From Stieleria tagensis (GTDB lineage: Bacteria; Planctomycetota; Planctomycetia; Pirellulales; Pirellulaceae), in the NCBI RefSeq assembly GCF_024129865.1, contig NZ_JAMYFE010000037.1:87773-151772 (forward strand): DNA of 64,000 bases, given 5' to 3'. The notes beneath the pieces are model-generated. The model saw only the letters and a list, made by a program, of their open reading frames with translations, did no database searches and was not told where the DNA came from. Shown one piece after another: positions 44,169-53,350 of this stretch. How positions within the stretch are numbered: position 1 is the first letter of the stretch; each line of letters starts with the position of its first letter. Position numbers and translations under genes: made by a program.

Positions 44169-44975
44169 TCATCCCGTGTTGGCACCGACCTGTAATCCGT
44201 CGGCGGCATAGATCGATCGGCCGCCATCAACGGGCAGACAGACGCCGGTGACAAAGTTGTTTTCACACAGAAAGCGAACGGCGTGGGCGACGTGTTCCGC
44301 GGTACCGATCTGACCAGAGAGGGTGCTCGCGCACAGTTGTCGCCGTTCTTCGTCAGGCACTTCGTCGGCCAACAGCACCGGACCGGGTTTGATGCAATTG
44401 ACGCGGATCGCCGGATTGAGCGATGCAAACTCGACAGCCAGCGAGCGGGTCATCACATCCACCGCTCCCTTGCTGGGGAAATACGCCGCATGGTCCAGGT
44501 ACGGTCGCACGGTGGCCCAGTCGCCAAGGTTAACGATTGACCCACCGGTCGGTTGCGACGTCATTGCCATGGCCGCCGCGCGGGCACACAGAAACGAGGC
44601 CAACGTGTTGACATCAAAGTAGCGTCGGACTTCGGCCGCGGTGATGTCCGCCAGCGCAGTCGGAGTCCAGATCGCGGCGCTGTTGACCAGGATGTCCAAA
44701 CGTCCCCACTGGGCGACCGTTTGGTCGACCAATCGCTGTGGCACGGCATCATCGTCCAGCGCACCGGGTGTCACGATCGCATCGACCCCGTAGGTGTCAT
44801 GAATCATTTGGCATAGCTGATGGGCTTGGTCGATGCTGTGGTTGGCATGCACTGCGATTCGACAGCCATGCCGCGCCAGTTCCATCGCGATCGCCCGGCC
44901 GACGCGTGGCGCGCCACTGCCGGTGACCAACGCCACCGGAGCATCACATTCAAAGACCGTTTTCAGCAAACTCAT
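44169..44975 (-). CDS. Short-chain dehydrogenase/reductase, pteridine-reductase (FolM/PTR1)-like
   Basis: 268 residues from the ATG at 44975. The nucleotide motif is ALVTGSGAPRVGRAIAMELA, and NSAAIWTP replaces the usual N-A-G. The catalytic YxxxK is Y165-F-P-S-K169. The position normally held by the catalytic serine, 13 residues before the tyrosine, is Asp152 in VNLGDWA, a substitution known from pteridine reductase PTR1 and FolM. The gene starts 19 nt after the UbiD-family gene on the same strand, so they may be cotranscribed. Reduction of a pterin or dihydrofolate is the best guess. Confidence 0.8.
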   Translation of the reverse strand: MSLLKTVFECDAPVALVTGSGAPRVGRAIAMELARHGCRIAVHANHSIDQAHQLCQMIHDTYGVDAIVTPGALDDDAVPQRLVDQTVAQWGRLDILVNSAAIWTPTALADITAAEVRRYFDVNTLASFLCARAAAMAMTSQPTGGSIVNLGDWATVRPYLDHAAYFPSKGAVDVMTRSLAVEFASLNPAIRVNCIKPGPVLLADEVPDEERRQLCASTLSGQIGTAEHVAHAVRFLCENNFVTGVCLPVDGGRSIYAADGLQVGANTG

Positions 44976-44994
44976 GGTGGGGTTCGATTTGTGC

Positions 44995-46824
44995 CTAAAG
45001 GTATTTTGCCAGTTCACCACCGCGCGCCGCTCTGGCGTCGACTTTGGCCATCGTCTGTCCGTCTTCGATCAACCCCGGCGCCTGCCAGGGTTTGGTACGC
45101 GCGTCGATCACTAAACTGCCGCGACAGCCCCAGTGTTTTTCGACCGTCTCGCTGGCGATCCCCCAAACATCGCTCGCCGGATTGCTGCGGGTGAACGTCG
45201 TCCACAGCCAATTGGAAAGCGTCCGCGCACTGAATTCGCTGTCGTCAACGATCGTGATCAGGGGGAAGGAATTGATTGCGTGCCCGACGTCAAAATGCTC
45301 ACTGAAACGCTGCATGTCAGCACTGCCCTGCTGTGGCGCATACTTTCGACAGCGGATCGCCAGCACGCCAGGCATCACGATCTGCGGCGCGTCGAATCCG
45401 TCGGGTAGGTTCAATTCGGTTGGCAATTCGGTTGGCAATTCACGGATCGGTTGGCCGACCGCAGCGATCACCAGTTTGGATCCGCGGTTGAATCCCCCGC
45501 CGCTGTAATCCAGTGTGTCGATCGTGGTCTGGGTCTGGAAATGCAAATCGCGTTTCCAATCCGCGCGCTCCAACACGTAGCGAATCACCGACGCGACATC
45601 ATGTAGGTCCAATTGATCGTTGGGGTCATCCGCGATCAACAAGTACTTGGCCAACGACAGTTGTCCGTTACCCAAAATCGCGTTGGCCTGTGTCAACAAT
45701 TCTTGCGGCACCGCAGCATTCAAATACGGCATGTAACGTTCACTGCCGATCGCCAACAACAACGGATGAACTCCCGCCGCGTCGACGGCGTGTACCGCTT
45801 TGATCCCTGGTATCACCGTGGGAATGATCGGGTCGGTCAGTTCGTGAATCAACTGCCCGAACGTGGTGTCTTCCTGTGGCGGTCGGCCGACGACGGTGAA
45901 CGGCCAGATCGCGCCGTCACGATGCCACACATGATCGACCTTCATCACCGGAAACGGATGTTCCAGACTGTAGTATCCCAAATGATCACCAAAGGGGCCT
46001 TCGCGTTTGGTCACGCCCGGCAGGATCGAGCCGACGATTGCAAAGTCGGCATCGCGATAGACCGGTGCATGATCGCCTTGCACCAGACCGATTCGGTGTC
46101 CGCTGAGGGCGCCGGCAAATGTCAACTCGGTCAATCCTTCGGGCAGCGGCATCACGGCGGCCAGTGTCATCGCCGGTGATCCGCCGACGGTGACGGAAAC
46201 ACGCAGCGGACTGTCACGGCGCAGCGCGTCTTTGTGATGCACGCCGATCCCACGATGGATCTGGTAGTGCAAACCGACTTCGTCGGCGCTGTAATCATTG
46301 CCGGAGAGTTGCACGCGATACATTCCCAAATTGACTTTCATCAAATTCTTGGGATCACTGGGATCGGCGCTCAACACCTGCGGCAAAGTGACAAACGCAC
46401 CCCCGTCGTCGGGCCAACATTTCAGCGCCGGCAAATCGCTGATTTGACAGCGGTTGGCCGTCACCGATCCACCCCGCGTGTACTTGGGCAACATTTTCAG
46501 CGCCGTCCAGGGCACGCCGGCATACCGCAGCGGGTGTTTCGCCAACGCCGATGGATCCAGTTTGATTTCGATCAGCCGCCGCACCGATTCCAGCGTGTCG
46601 CGAAACAGATACCGCGCTTGTTCCAGGGATCCGAACAGATTCGATGCCATCGGAAACCGACAACCGACGACGTTGTGGAATAAAACGCCGGGTCCGCCGC
46701 TGGCGTAGAGTCGACGCTGAATTTCGGCCATTTCCAATTCGGGATCGACCGGATCATGGACTTCGACCAACATCCCGGCTTGGCGGAGGTCGTCGACAAC
46801 GTCTCGGGTGCTGCGGTGTTTCAT
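44995..46824 (-). CDS. UbiD family decarboxylase
   Basis: 609 residues, matching the longer UbiD subgroup. Prenylated-FMN-dependent decarboxylases act on aromatic or unsaturated acids, including ubiquinone and menaquinone intermediates. Visible family text: YASGGPGVLFHNVVGCRFPM near the start, VHHKDALRRDSPLRVSVTVG in the centre, and the segment KREGPFGDHLGYYSLEHPFP, which contains the conserved E-G-P-F-G-(D/E) block. No ubiX is in the window. A role in menaquinone synthesis is plausible for a planctomycete but is inference. Confidence 0.9.
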   Translation of the reverse strand: MKHRSTRDVVDDLRQAGMLVEVHDPVDPELEMAEIQRRLYASGGPGVLFHNVVGCRFPMASNLFGSLEQARYLFRDTLESVRRLIEIKLDPSALAKHPLRYAGVPWTALKMLPKYTRGGSVTANRCQISDLPALKCWPDDGGAFVTLPQVLSADPSDPKNLMKVNLGMYRVQLSGNDYSADEVGLHYQIHRGIGVHHKDALRRDSPLRVSVTVGGSPAMTLAAVMPLPEGLTELTFAGALSGHRIGLVQGDHAPVYRDADFAIVGSILPGVTKREGPFGDHLGYYSLEHPFPVMKVDHVWHRDGAIWPFTVVGRPPQEDTTFGQLIHELTDPIIPTVIPGIKAVHAVDAAGVHPLLLAIGSERYMPYLNAAVPQELLTQANAILGNGQLSLAKYLLIADDPNDQLDLHDVASVIRYVLERADWKRDLHFQTQTTIDTLDYSGGGFNRGSKLVIAAVGQPIRELPTELPTELNLPDGFDAPQIVMPGVLAIRCRKYAPQQGSADMQRFSEHFDVGHAINSFPLITIVDDSEFSARTLSNWLWTTFTRSNPASDVWGIASETVEKHWGCRGSLVIDARTKPWQAPGLIEDGQTMAKVDARAARGGELAKYL

Positions 46825-46888
46825 GGTCGTCGATAAACTACTAGGCTTTCCGTGTTCCTACCATCCAACCCTCCAGTGGCATCATCTT

Positions 46889-48415
46889 ATGTCGGAAAGT
46901 CCGCATCAGTCTCAATCGAATTTCGTTCCGCCACAATTGCCCTGCCCGCGTTTTTTGCAGGTCGACAGCCCATCGACCGAAAAATGTGATGTGATCGTGA
47001 TCGGCCTCTGCGACGATGCACCGCTTTCGGAACTGGGGTCACAGCTGGATCAAGCCGTCGGCGGTGTGATCTCAGGACTGATCAAACAAGAAAAAGTTCC
47101 GACCGACGCCGGTGAAATGATGCTGATCCCCGGTCCCGGTGCGGTCGGTCAAGGCGCTTCGTTGATTTTACTGGTCGGACTTGGTCCCCAGGACAAACTG
47201 GACCGCGAAGCCGCGTTCACGATCACCAGCACCGCCGTCCGCAGTTTGACCAAAGAATCACAATCCAGGTTGGTGCTGGCGCTCGGCGAGTCATTTGATG
47301 CGGCGGACCATGATGCGATCGTTGCCGGTGCACTGTACGCCTTGGAAGGACAATCGATCTACCGTAGCAAACAGGCGATCAACGTACCGGATTCCATTTT
47401 GGTCGCCGGCGTCTCGTCGGCGGCGATCGAGCGGGGCATGATTTTGGGCGATTCGATCAACCAAGCTCGGCGGTTGGTCAACGAACCGGCCGCAGTGATC
47501 TATCCGGAATCGTTTGCCCAGCGTGCCAGCGAACTGGCCGAGCAAGTCGGATTGCAATGTGAGATCTGGGACCAGGATCGGCTGGCCGAGGAAAATTGCC
47601 GCGCGATTTTGGCCGTCGGAATCGGCAGTACCAAACCACCGCGACTGGTGATTTTGACGCACAACGGCGGGCCGGCCGACGAGCCGCCGATCGCGATCGT
47701 TGGCAAAGGTGTGACGTTCGACAGCGGGGGCCTGTCGATCAAACCCAGCGACGGCATGGTGGATATGAAATGCGATATGGCCGGCGCCGCAACCGTCGTC
47801 GGGACCATGCACGCGCTTGCCAAGCTGGGTGTGAAAAAGAACGTGATCGGGTTTTGCGGGTTGGCCGAAAACATGGTCAGCGGTTCCAGCTACAAGCTCG
47901 GTGATGTGATCCAAACGCGCAGCGGAAAAACGATCGAGATTCTCAATACCGATGCCGAAGGCCGGGTGGTGTTGTCAGACACCTTGGATGTCGCGATCGG
48001 CTACAAACCATCGTCGATGGTTGATCTGGCGACCTTGACCGGCGCCTGCATGGTCGCGCTGGGAAATGAAGTCACCGGATTGATGGCCAATGACCAAGCG
48101 GTCTGTGATGCGTTGACGGCCGCAGCGAAAACCGAGGGCGAACCGGTTTGGCAATTGCCGATGTTCGCGTTGTACGATGAAAAGGTCAAAAGCAAAGTCG
48201 CGGACATCAAGAATGTCGGCGAAGGCCGTTGGGGCGGCGCAATCACAGCCGCCAAGTTCCTACAGAACTTCGTCGGCGATACACCATGGGTGCATCTGGA
48301 CATCGCCGGTCCGGCTTTTGCCGATAGCCCCAAACCCTATCGTGATGCCGGTGCCACCGGTGCAATGGTTCGAACGCTGATCCGCTGGGTCGAAAACCAG
48401 GCCGCCGGCGATTGA
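46889..48415 (+). CDS. pepA: Leucyl aminopeptidase (M17 family)
   Basis: 508 residues from the ATG at 46889; the open frame upstream overlaps the divergent UbiD gene. The C-terminal catalytic domain has IAIVGKGVTFDSGGLSIKPS with the metal and catalytic lysine residues, MKCDMAGAATVVGTMHALAK, and EILNTDAEGRVVLSDTLDVA, the M17 signature (N-T-D-A-E-G-R). The two-metal enzyme removes N-terminal residues from peptides in the cytoplasm. Confidence 0.96.
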   Translation: MSESPHQSQSNFVPPQLPCPRFLQVDSPSTEKCDVIVIGLCDDAPLSELGSQLDQAVGGVISGLIKQEKVPTDAGEMMLIPGPGAVGQGASLILLVGLGPQDKLDREAAFTITSTAVRSLTKESQSRLVLALGESFDAADHDAIVAGALYALEGQSIYRSKQAINVPDSILVAGVSSAAIERGMILGDSINQARRLVNEPAAVIYPESFAQRASELAEQVGLQCEIWDQDRLAEENCRAILAVGIGSTKPPRLVILTHNGGPADEPPIAIVGKGVTFDSGGLSIKPSDGMVDMKCDMAGAATVVGTMHALAKLGVKKNVIGFCGLAENMVSGSSYKLGDVIQTRSGKTIEILNTDAEGRVVLSDTLDVAIGYKPSSMVDLATLTGACMVALGNEVTGLMANDQAVCDALTAAAKTEGEPVWQLPMFALYDEKVKSKVADIKNVGEGRWGGAITAAKFLQNFVGDTPWVHLDIAGPAFADSPKPYRDAGATGAMVRTLIRWVENQAAGD

Positions 48416-48429
48416 TCAACGTCGCCAGA

Positions 48430-49359
48430 CTAGGCGGCCACGGACTGTGGTCGCATTCCGGTCGCGGATCGATTGCCCAGCCGGTTCATCCATCCGGTCA
48501 GTTCAGCGGTGACTTGGTCGGCATCAATGTCATTGACCAAATCATGCCGGCCATCGGGCCAACAAATCACCCGCCCCCGGCCACGCATTCGCAGCGCCAG
48601 GTTGCGACATGCGGCGCGGTCGATCAATTGATCGTCACTGCCGTAGATCACCAGGGTTGGTGTTTCAATTGCACCGGCATGATCGAGCGCATGTCGCCCT
48701 TGCGCGACCAGCTGTGTTGCCAAGTACAACGAGATTTGGCTGTGCTGCAACGGATCATTCTGAATTCGATCCGCCATCTCCCGGTGCCGCGTCAGTTGCT
48801 CGATCGGAGCGGGTTTGGAAACCCGAATCCAAGGCAATAGATGACCGGTTCCCCAGGCGGCGAAGATCTTTTGTCGATCCAGTAATTGCGGCGGCAACAA
48901 CATCGGTGCCACCAACACCACGCCATCAACGGGCGGTTGCCCACGGCCGTCGAACTCAGCTTGCCGCAGCGCGTAGTTGATCGCAAAGTTTCCGCCCATG
49001 CTGTGGCCGAGCAAGACCTGTGGTTGCCCGTCGAATCGATCGGACAGCTGTTGTCGTGCCGCGGCGATACCGGCTAGCACGTCGTCGTAGCGCGGCAACG
49101 CACCACGACGCCCGGCGCTACGACCATGTCCGGGCAAATCGACTGCCAAAACCGCCCATCCCGATCGGGTGACGCGTCGGGCAAACGATTCAAACCTGCC
49201 ACCATGGTCGCCCAATCCGTGCACCAAAATGACAACCCCTCGCTCGCTGTGATCGCCCCGAGTCCACAGCCGGGCATGCCAATTTGCTGCTGCGGCGCCG
49301 CCCGATCGCACTTGGGCAGTGGTGTTCCAGCCCCCAATGGGCATTTTTTCGACGTTCAT
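48430..49359 (-). CDS. Alpha/beta hydrolase (monoglyceride-lipase/lysophospholipase type)
   Basis: 309 residues from the ATG at 49359. The oxyanion hairpin is VILVHGLGDHGGRFESFARR, the nucleophile elbow is LLGHSMGG with Ser120, and TLVIYGSDDQLID and CWPDGRHDLVND carry the Asp and His of the triad. VDLPGHGRSAGRRG is the conserved strand-4 loop of the Hydrolase_4 family. It probably acts on monoacylglycerols or related esters. Convergent with pepA. Confidence 0.88.
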   Translation of the reverse strand: MNVEKMPIGGWNTTAQVRSGGAAAANWHARLWTRGDHSERGVVILVHGLGDHGGRFESFARRVTRSGWAVLAVDLPGHGRSAGRRGALPRYDDVLAGIAAARQQLSDRFDGQPQVLLGHSMGGNFAINYALRQAEFDGRGQPPVDGVVLVAPMLLPPQLLDRQKIFAAWGTGHLLPWIRVSKPAPIEQLTRHREMADRIQNDPLQHSQISLYLATQLVAQGRHALDHAGAIETPTLVIYGSDDQLIDRAACRNLALRMRGRGRVICWPDGRHDLVNDIDADQVTAELTGWMNRLGNRSATGMRPQSVAA

Positions 49360-49517
49360 TCCGGCTGACCTGCGACGATTTTGGGCTGCGGACGTGTTGA
49401 AAATGAGTAAACGGCATGGAATTCGCGTCACCAACTCGCGTCCTCCCCAGCCTTGTCATGATGGCACGGCTACTTTTTGTTGCGATTCACTCTGCGCCCT
49501 GCCGTTGAGGCCCAACC

Positions 49518-49973
49518 ATGTTGCTTCGATTGCTATTGCTGTTTGTCACCGTCCCACTGGTGGAACTGTACCTGCTGCTCCAGTTGGCGAGTGTGACCGG
49601 GGCCGCTGCGACATTCGCGCTGGTCATCATTACCGGTATTATCGGATCTTGGCTGGCCAAACGTGAGGGCGGGATCGCCTGGCAAAAATTTCATGCCGCA
49701 CTGGCCGATGGCCGCATGCCCAGCCGCGAGATCCAAGACGGATTGATGATCGTGTTTGCCGCCGCAATGTTGTTGACGCCGGGATTGTTGACCGACTTGT
49801 TTGGATTCACGATGTTGATTCCGGCCGGACGCAATTTCATTCGCAAACACGTGATGCCAAAATTGTTTCAAGGGTTCGGCAGCGTGCAAATTCGCGCCTC
49901 GACCTTTGACGACAACCGCGTCCGATCGTTTGACGATTCCAGAACCGTCGAAGGCAAAGCGGTCCGCCGATAG
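49518..49973 (+). CDS. fxsA: FxsA family membrane protein
   Basis: 151 residues. FxsA is a cytoplasmic membrane protein that in E. coli lowers the exclusion of phage T7 by the F plasmid; its cellular role is unclear. MLLRLLLLFVTVPLVELYLL, ALVIITGIIGSWLAKREGGI and AAAMLLTPGLLTDLFGFTML are the characteristic hydrophobic blocks. The C-terminal part is soluble and disordered. A REP element begins at its stop codon. Confidence 0.88.
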   Translation: MLLRLLLLFVTVPLVELYLLLQLASVTGAAATFALVIITGIIGSWLAKREGGIAWQKFHAALADGRMPSREIQDGLMIVFAAAMLLTPGLLTDLFGFTMLIPAGRNFIRKHVMPKLFQGFGSVQIRASTFDDNRVRSFDDSRTVEGKAVRR

Positions 49974-50057
49974 TGGCCTAGGCTTCCAGCCTGGGGTTGT
50001 GTGCCGCAGATCATTCAACGACATAAAAACCGTTCACAGGCTGGAAGCCTATGCCAC
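49973..50057. repeat. Inverted REP pair upstream of the RAYT remnant
   Basis: GTGGCCTAGGCTTCCAGCCTG (49973-49993) and its inverse CACAGGCTGGAAGCCTATGC plus CAC (50035-50057) face each other across 41 nt. The same pair occurs after the remnant at 50450-50529. Such inverted REP pairs are mobilised by RAYT transposases. Confidence 0.85.
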
Positions 50058-50068
50058 GGGGGACTGCA

Positions 50069-50458
50069 ATGAATGAAAACTATGTTTTTCGACGGAGAGA
50101 CTTGCCGCATCTTGATGTCGAAGGAAAGGCGTCCTTCATTACCGCTTGTTTGGCAGGCAGTTTGCCGGCGACTGGTCTAAAGCGAATTCGCGGCTATCGA
50201 GAGGAGCTTGACGAACGAAAGAAGCCTGCTGATCTGAGCGAGGCCGAATGGGAAAGGAAGAAACACAAGTTGGTGTTTCAGTTTGTCGATTCGATTCTCG
50301 ATGGCGAGTCGCCGGTGAATCATTTTGAAGATGATCGTTTGGCAGAAATCGTCCAAAACGCATTGGTGGCGAGAGCCGAGGATTACCAATGGTCGTCAGC
50401 ACGAATTCGAGCGAAGCTTGGTATCGCCCCCGGTGAAGCGATACCCACCGTGGCATAG
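50069..50458 (+). pseudogene. REP-associated tyrosine transposase (RAYT) remnant with internal deletion
   Basis: About 129 codons from the ATG at 50069 to a stop inside the downstream REP. The N-terminal text (RRRDLPHLDVEGKASFITAC, then GSLPATG) and the C-terminal text (VARAEDYQWSSARIRAKLG) are those of planctomycete RAYT/Y1 transposases, but the middle segment with the H-U-H motif and catalytic tyrosine is missing: EIVQNAL joins directly to VARAEDYQWSSA. The frame stayed open across the junction, so the remnant may still be translated, but it cannot cut DNA. Confidence 0.75.
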
Positions 50459-50529
50459 GCTTCCAGCCTGTGAACGGCGCTGATGATCAATAGAGTTGAT
50501 GAAGCACACAGGCTGGAAGCCTATGCCAC
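50450..50529. repeat. Inverted REP pair downstream of the RAYT remnant
   Basis: GTGGCATAGGCTTCCAGCCT plus GTG (50450-50472) and the exact inverse at 50507-50529 (23 nt each) are separated by 34 nt. The left arm overlaps the stop codon of the RAYT remnant. The sequence matches the upstream pair almost base for base. Confidence 0.9.
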
Positions 50530-50590
50530 TGATTGTGCCGCCTGTGTCATCGGACTGGAAAACCTGTCTCTGATGCCAAAGCACAGGGTC

Positions 50591-51427
50591 CTATTCACGC
50601 GGCGGCTGATCGGGTGCGGTCTCCTGGGCGGTGTCCATAGTGTCGGGTGTCAGGTCGATGATCCGGCTGCTGAGACTGGTTCGCTCTCGCCCGCCCGAAT
50701 CATTGGCCGCGGTTTCAAAATCGGGTGTGGCTGGTCCGCGGTCGAGCGCAAAGTTCAGCGTCAGTCCCAATTGCATGTCCGCCCAACGTCGCCATTCCGG
50801 TCGCGTTTCGATCAGCACCAAATCCTGTAACTGTTGCTGTAGCACTTCATCGCGCTCCCCGCGTCGCAGCCGCAGTCGCACCAGGTTTCCCAAAAAGTAA
50901 GGGTTGGTACGGTCCATCTCGTTGGCTCGCCAATACAACTCGAGCGCTTCGTCGGTCCGCCCTGCCGATTCCAGTGCCAGTCCCAGATTGTAGAGCACCG
51001 AGGGGTCCGTTGGCATCAATTCCGAAGCCAGTTCGAACGCCAACACGGCCTGATACAAATTCCCCTGATCGTAGAACATCAGCCCCAGGTTATTGTGTGC
51101 CGGGCCGTAGTTGGGATCGGCTTCAACGGCTTCGCGAAATCGTTTGATCGCCAGATTGATTTCACCTTTGTTCAGCGACCGAATGCCAGCATGTGTCAAA
51201 CGGCTGGCCCGCGGCGTGTTGCGGTCAGTCGTGACCTGGATTGTCGATTCATGCTTGTTGCGAAACGAGGAACATCCCGGCGGTGTCACAAGCACAACGA
51301 CCGAGACGCCGAGCGACACCAGCAGCCGGGCGGCGACCGCAGGACGGGGCCTGAACCGAGCAACCGACCGCGCAGCAGCGAGCGGCCATTCATTCGACCG
51401 TCGCCTACGAAATCCATTTCGCTGCAT
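50591..51427 (-). CDS. TPR-repeat protein at the end of the type II secretion operon
   Basis: 278 residues. An Arg-rich start precedes one hydrophobic segment (about 33-50) ending in TPPGCSS, which may be a weak lipobox with Cys52. Three or four tetratricopeptide repeats follow (INLAIKRFREAVEADPNYGP, then AHNNLGLMFYDQGNLYQAVL and VLYNLGLALESAGRTDEALE). The tail is acidic and disordered. It starts 22 nt after the GspM-like gene and may help assembly of the secretin, as PilF/PilW-type TPR lipoproteins do; that is inference. Confidence 0.75.
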   Translation of the reverse strand: MQRNGFRRRRSNEWPLAAARSVARFRPRPAVAARLLVSLGVSVVVLVTPPGCSSFRNKHESTIQVTTDRNTPRASRLTHAGIRSLNKGEINLAIKRFREAVEADPNYGPAHNNLGLMFYDQGNLYQAVLAFELASELMPTDPSVLYNLGLALESAGRTDEALELYWRANEMDRTNPYFLGNLVRLRLRRGERDEVLQQQLQDLVLIETRPEWRRWADMQLGLTLNFALDRGPATPDFETAANDSGGRERTSLSSRIIDLTPDTMDTAQETAPDQPPRE

Positions 51428-51449
51428 TCGATTCCTGTTTAACGCTTTT

Positions 51450-51971
51450 TCACGAGTCGCTTTTCGGTGAAAAAATGACCTGGGTCAAGGTCAGCTGGGA
51501 TTTCCACGTCTCTTGGCCCCCCGATCGCTGCGGATCGTACAGCTGCAAATCACGCACCACGCTGCCGGTCGTTTCGTCCTTGAGTGCGTCACAGAAAGCC
51601 ACAATCTTGGCGACCGAGGTGGCGTTTAGTTTGATATCCACTTTGCGAAGCATGAAATCGGACTGTCCCATCCGCTGCGGTTGCATCGGCGTTTGGTTTG
51701 CTAGCATCTGCGGCGGCAGGTCGGCTTTTTGCAGTGCCGCGTCGATCCGATTGACGATGCTGTCGGCCGGTTCCAAATCCAGCGCCACCACGGCCGGCGC
51801 ATCGGCGACCCGTCGGATCTCGCCGAGTTTTTGGCGCAGTTCGGCCAAATCCTGTCGATCCAGTTGCAAGCGATCCGCTGCGGACCAAACGCCCCGGACG
51901 CTCGCCAGGGCATACAGTCCCAGCATCAGGATTGCGGTGCCGACCAGGATGCGTTTTCCGGTTGCGTTCAT
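51450..51971 (-). CDS. Type II secretion protein GspM-like
   Basis: 173 residues with one membrane helix near the N-terminus (RILVGTAILMLGLYALASV), a coiled-coil part and a small ferredoxin-like C-terminal domain, the layout of GspM/PilO. Recognition rests on layout and place: its ATG overlaps the stop of the GspL-like gene by 4 nt. It would dimerise with GspL in the inner-membrane platform. Confidence 0.7.
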   Translation of the reverse strand: MNATGKRILVGTAILMLGLYALASVRGVWSAADRLQLDRQDLAELRQKLGEIRRVADAPAVVALDLEPADSIVNRIDAALQKADLPPQMLANQTPMQPQRMGQSDFMLRKVDIKLNATSVAKIVAFCDALKDETTGSVVRDLQLYDPQRSGGQETWKSQLTLTQVIFSPKSDS

Positions 51972-53350
51972 GAATCGTCCCCTGGCTCGTCGTCAGCGCG
52001 ATTGCCTGTCCAGACCGCCAGGATCGTGGATTGATAGGTGGCCAGGGGTTCGTCTTTGCTGGGATCGATTTGCTCGGATGCCGGTGGCGTGACCGTGAAC
52101 CCGACGGTTTCCAGTGATTTGGCGATGCTGCCGATTTGCCGCGCGTCTTGGGCGCGAACGGTCAGCGAACAGGTGCCGTCGGTGACCTCGATTTCGATCA
52201 ATCGGTAACGGGCTTGGCCGATTTTCTGGGCATGTTCCAAACCGATAATCAGATCACGCAAGACCGTCGTCGCCGGGGTCGGCAATTGAATCGAATCGTC
52301 GCGACCTCGCGATCCGAGCATCTGGTTGTGTTCGCTGCGGACGGTCCGCATCAGCATCACCGGCACACGGCGATCGGGAAACGATTGACGAAATTCATCC
52401 CGCTGCTGCTCCACCACGGCATGTGATTCACGCTCGATCCGCTGGCCTTTGAACCAGGCCGCGCCGGTGATCGTGGCAAAGGCCAACAGGGCTGCCAGCG
52501 CCAACATTCGCAGCGGTCCGGCGACCGCGTACAACGGATCTTTGGGCGCCAAATCACCACGTCGCAAATCGGGCCAGCGACCCCACTTCGCAGCCAAAAC
52601 TTGATTGGCACCCGCGGCAATCAACTGCTCGATCGATTGGTCACATTCGATCACCTCTCGCTGCGGATCAATCGGCACTTCGTTTTGACCGACAATGATC
52701 ATCGTCGCAGGTTGCAGCCCATGTTCGCCGGCGGCCGCGTGATGTTGTGGAAGTTCATCACCCACATCAACAAACCGTTTCCATTGAAACACCCCGTCAC
52801 GGTCGACAGCGATCGATTCGGCTGAGGAAGGGGCCAGCAAAATCAGTTCAAACGATGACCGCAAATCGCTTTCGTCATCGACCGCACGGGCGATCAGAAA
52901 CGAGGTGGGCACGATCGCGGCAATCTCGATCCCCGCCTGTTCGAGCGCGCCGACCAACGGCTGGTAGCGGCTGCTTTCGATTGCCACCGCAGCGATTTGG
53001 CCGGATGCGGGATGGATCCAACTGTCCGCGACCATTGATTCGGCATCAAGCGGGAACCAGCGTTCCAACTCAAAGGCCATCGCGGCACGATCTTTCGCAT
53101 CGACTCCCTCCGGTTGATCGATGCGCGCGAAGAAACAGGCATCGCTGGCCAGCCCCAACACGCAGCGCCGTTGCACGTTGGGATCGGTTTGCAACCGTTC
53201 GTTCAACTCAGTGACGATCTGCTGGGCGGTGGCATCGGCTGGTAGCGTCGTTGGATCAGGGCCGATCCCGAGCTGCCAGCCGGCTGCGGTTTGTTGAATT
53301 AAAAATCCGCCGTTGATCAAGCCAAGGGGTGTGCGAGTCGGCTCGGTCAT
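51968..53350 (-). CDS. gspL: Type II secretion protein GspL-like
   Basis: 460 residues. The N-terminal part has the actin-like (PilM/GspL) fold: LGLASDACFFARIDQPEGVD and AMAFELERWFPLDAESMVAD. A membrane helix is at about 280-300 (LRMLALAALLAFATITGAAW), followed by a ferredoxin-like periplasmic domain with a conserved-looking SLTVRAQDARQIGSIAKSLE. GspL couples the GspE ATPase to the inner-membrane platform. It overlaps the neighbours on both sides by 4 nt. Confidence 0.75.
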   Translation of the reverse strand: MTEPTRTPLGLINGGFLIQQTAAGWQLGIGPDPTTLPADATAQQIVTELNERLQTDPNVQRRCVLGLASDACFFARIDQPEGVDAKDRAAMAFELERWFPLDAESMVADSWIHPASGQIAAVAIESSRYQPLVGALEQAGIEIAAIVPTSFLIARAVDDESDLRSSFELILLAPSSAESIAVDRDGVFQWKRFVDVGDELPQHHAAAGEHGLQPATMIIVGQNEVPIDPQREVIECDQSIEQLIAAGANQVLAAKWGRWPDLRRGDLAPKDPLYAVAGPLRMLALAALLAFATITGAAWFKGQRIERESHAVVEQQRDEFRQSFPDRRVPVMLMRTVRSEHNQMLGSRGRDDSIQLPTPATTVLRDLIIGLEHAQKIGQARYRLIEIEVTDGTCSLTVRAQDARQIGSIAKSLETVGFTVTPPASEQIDPSKDEPLATYQSTILAVWTGNRADDEPGDDS

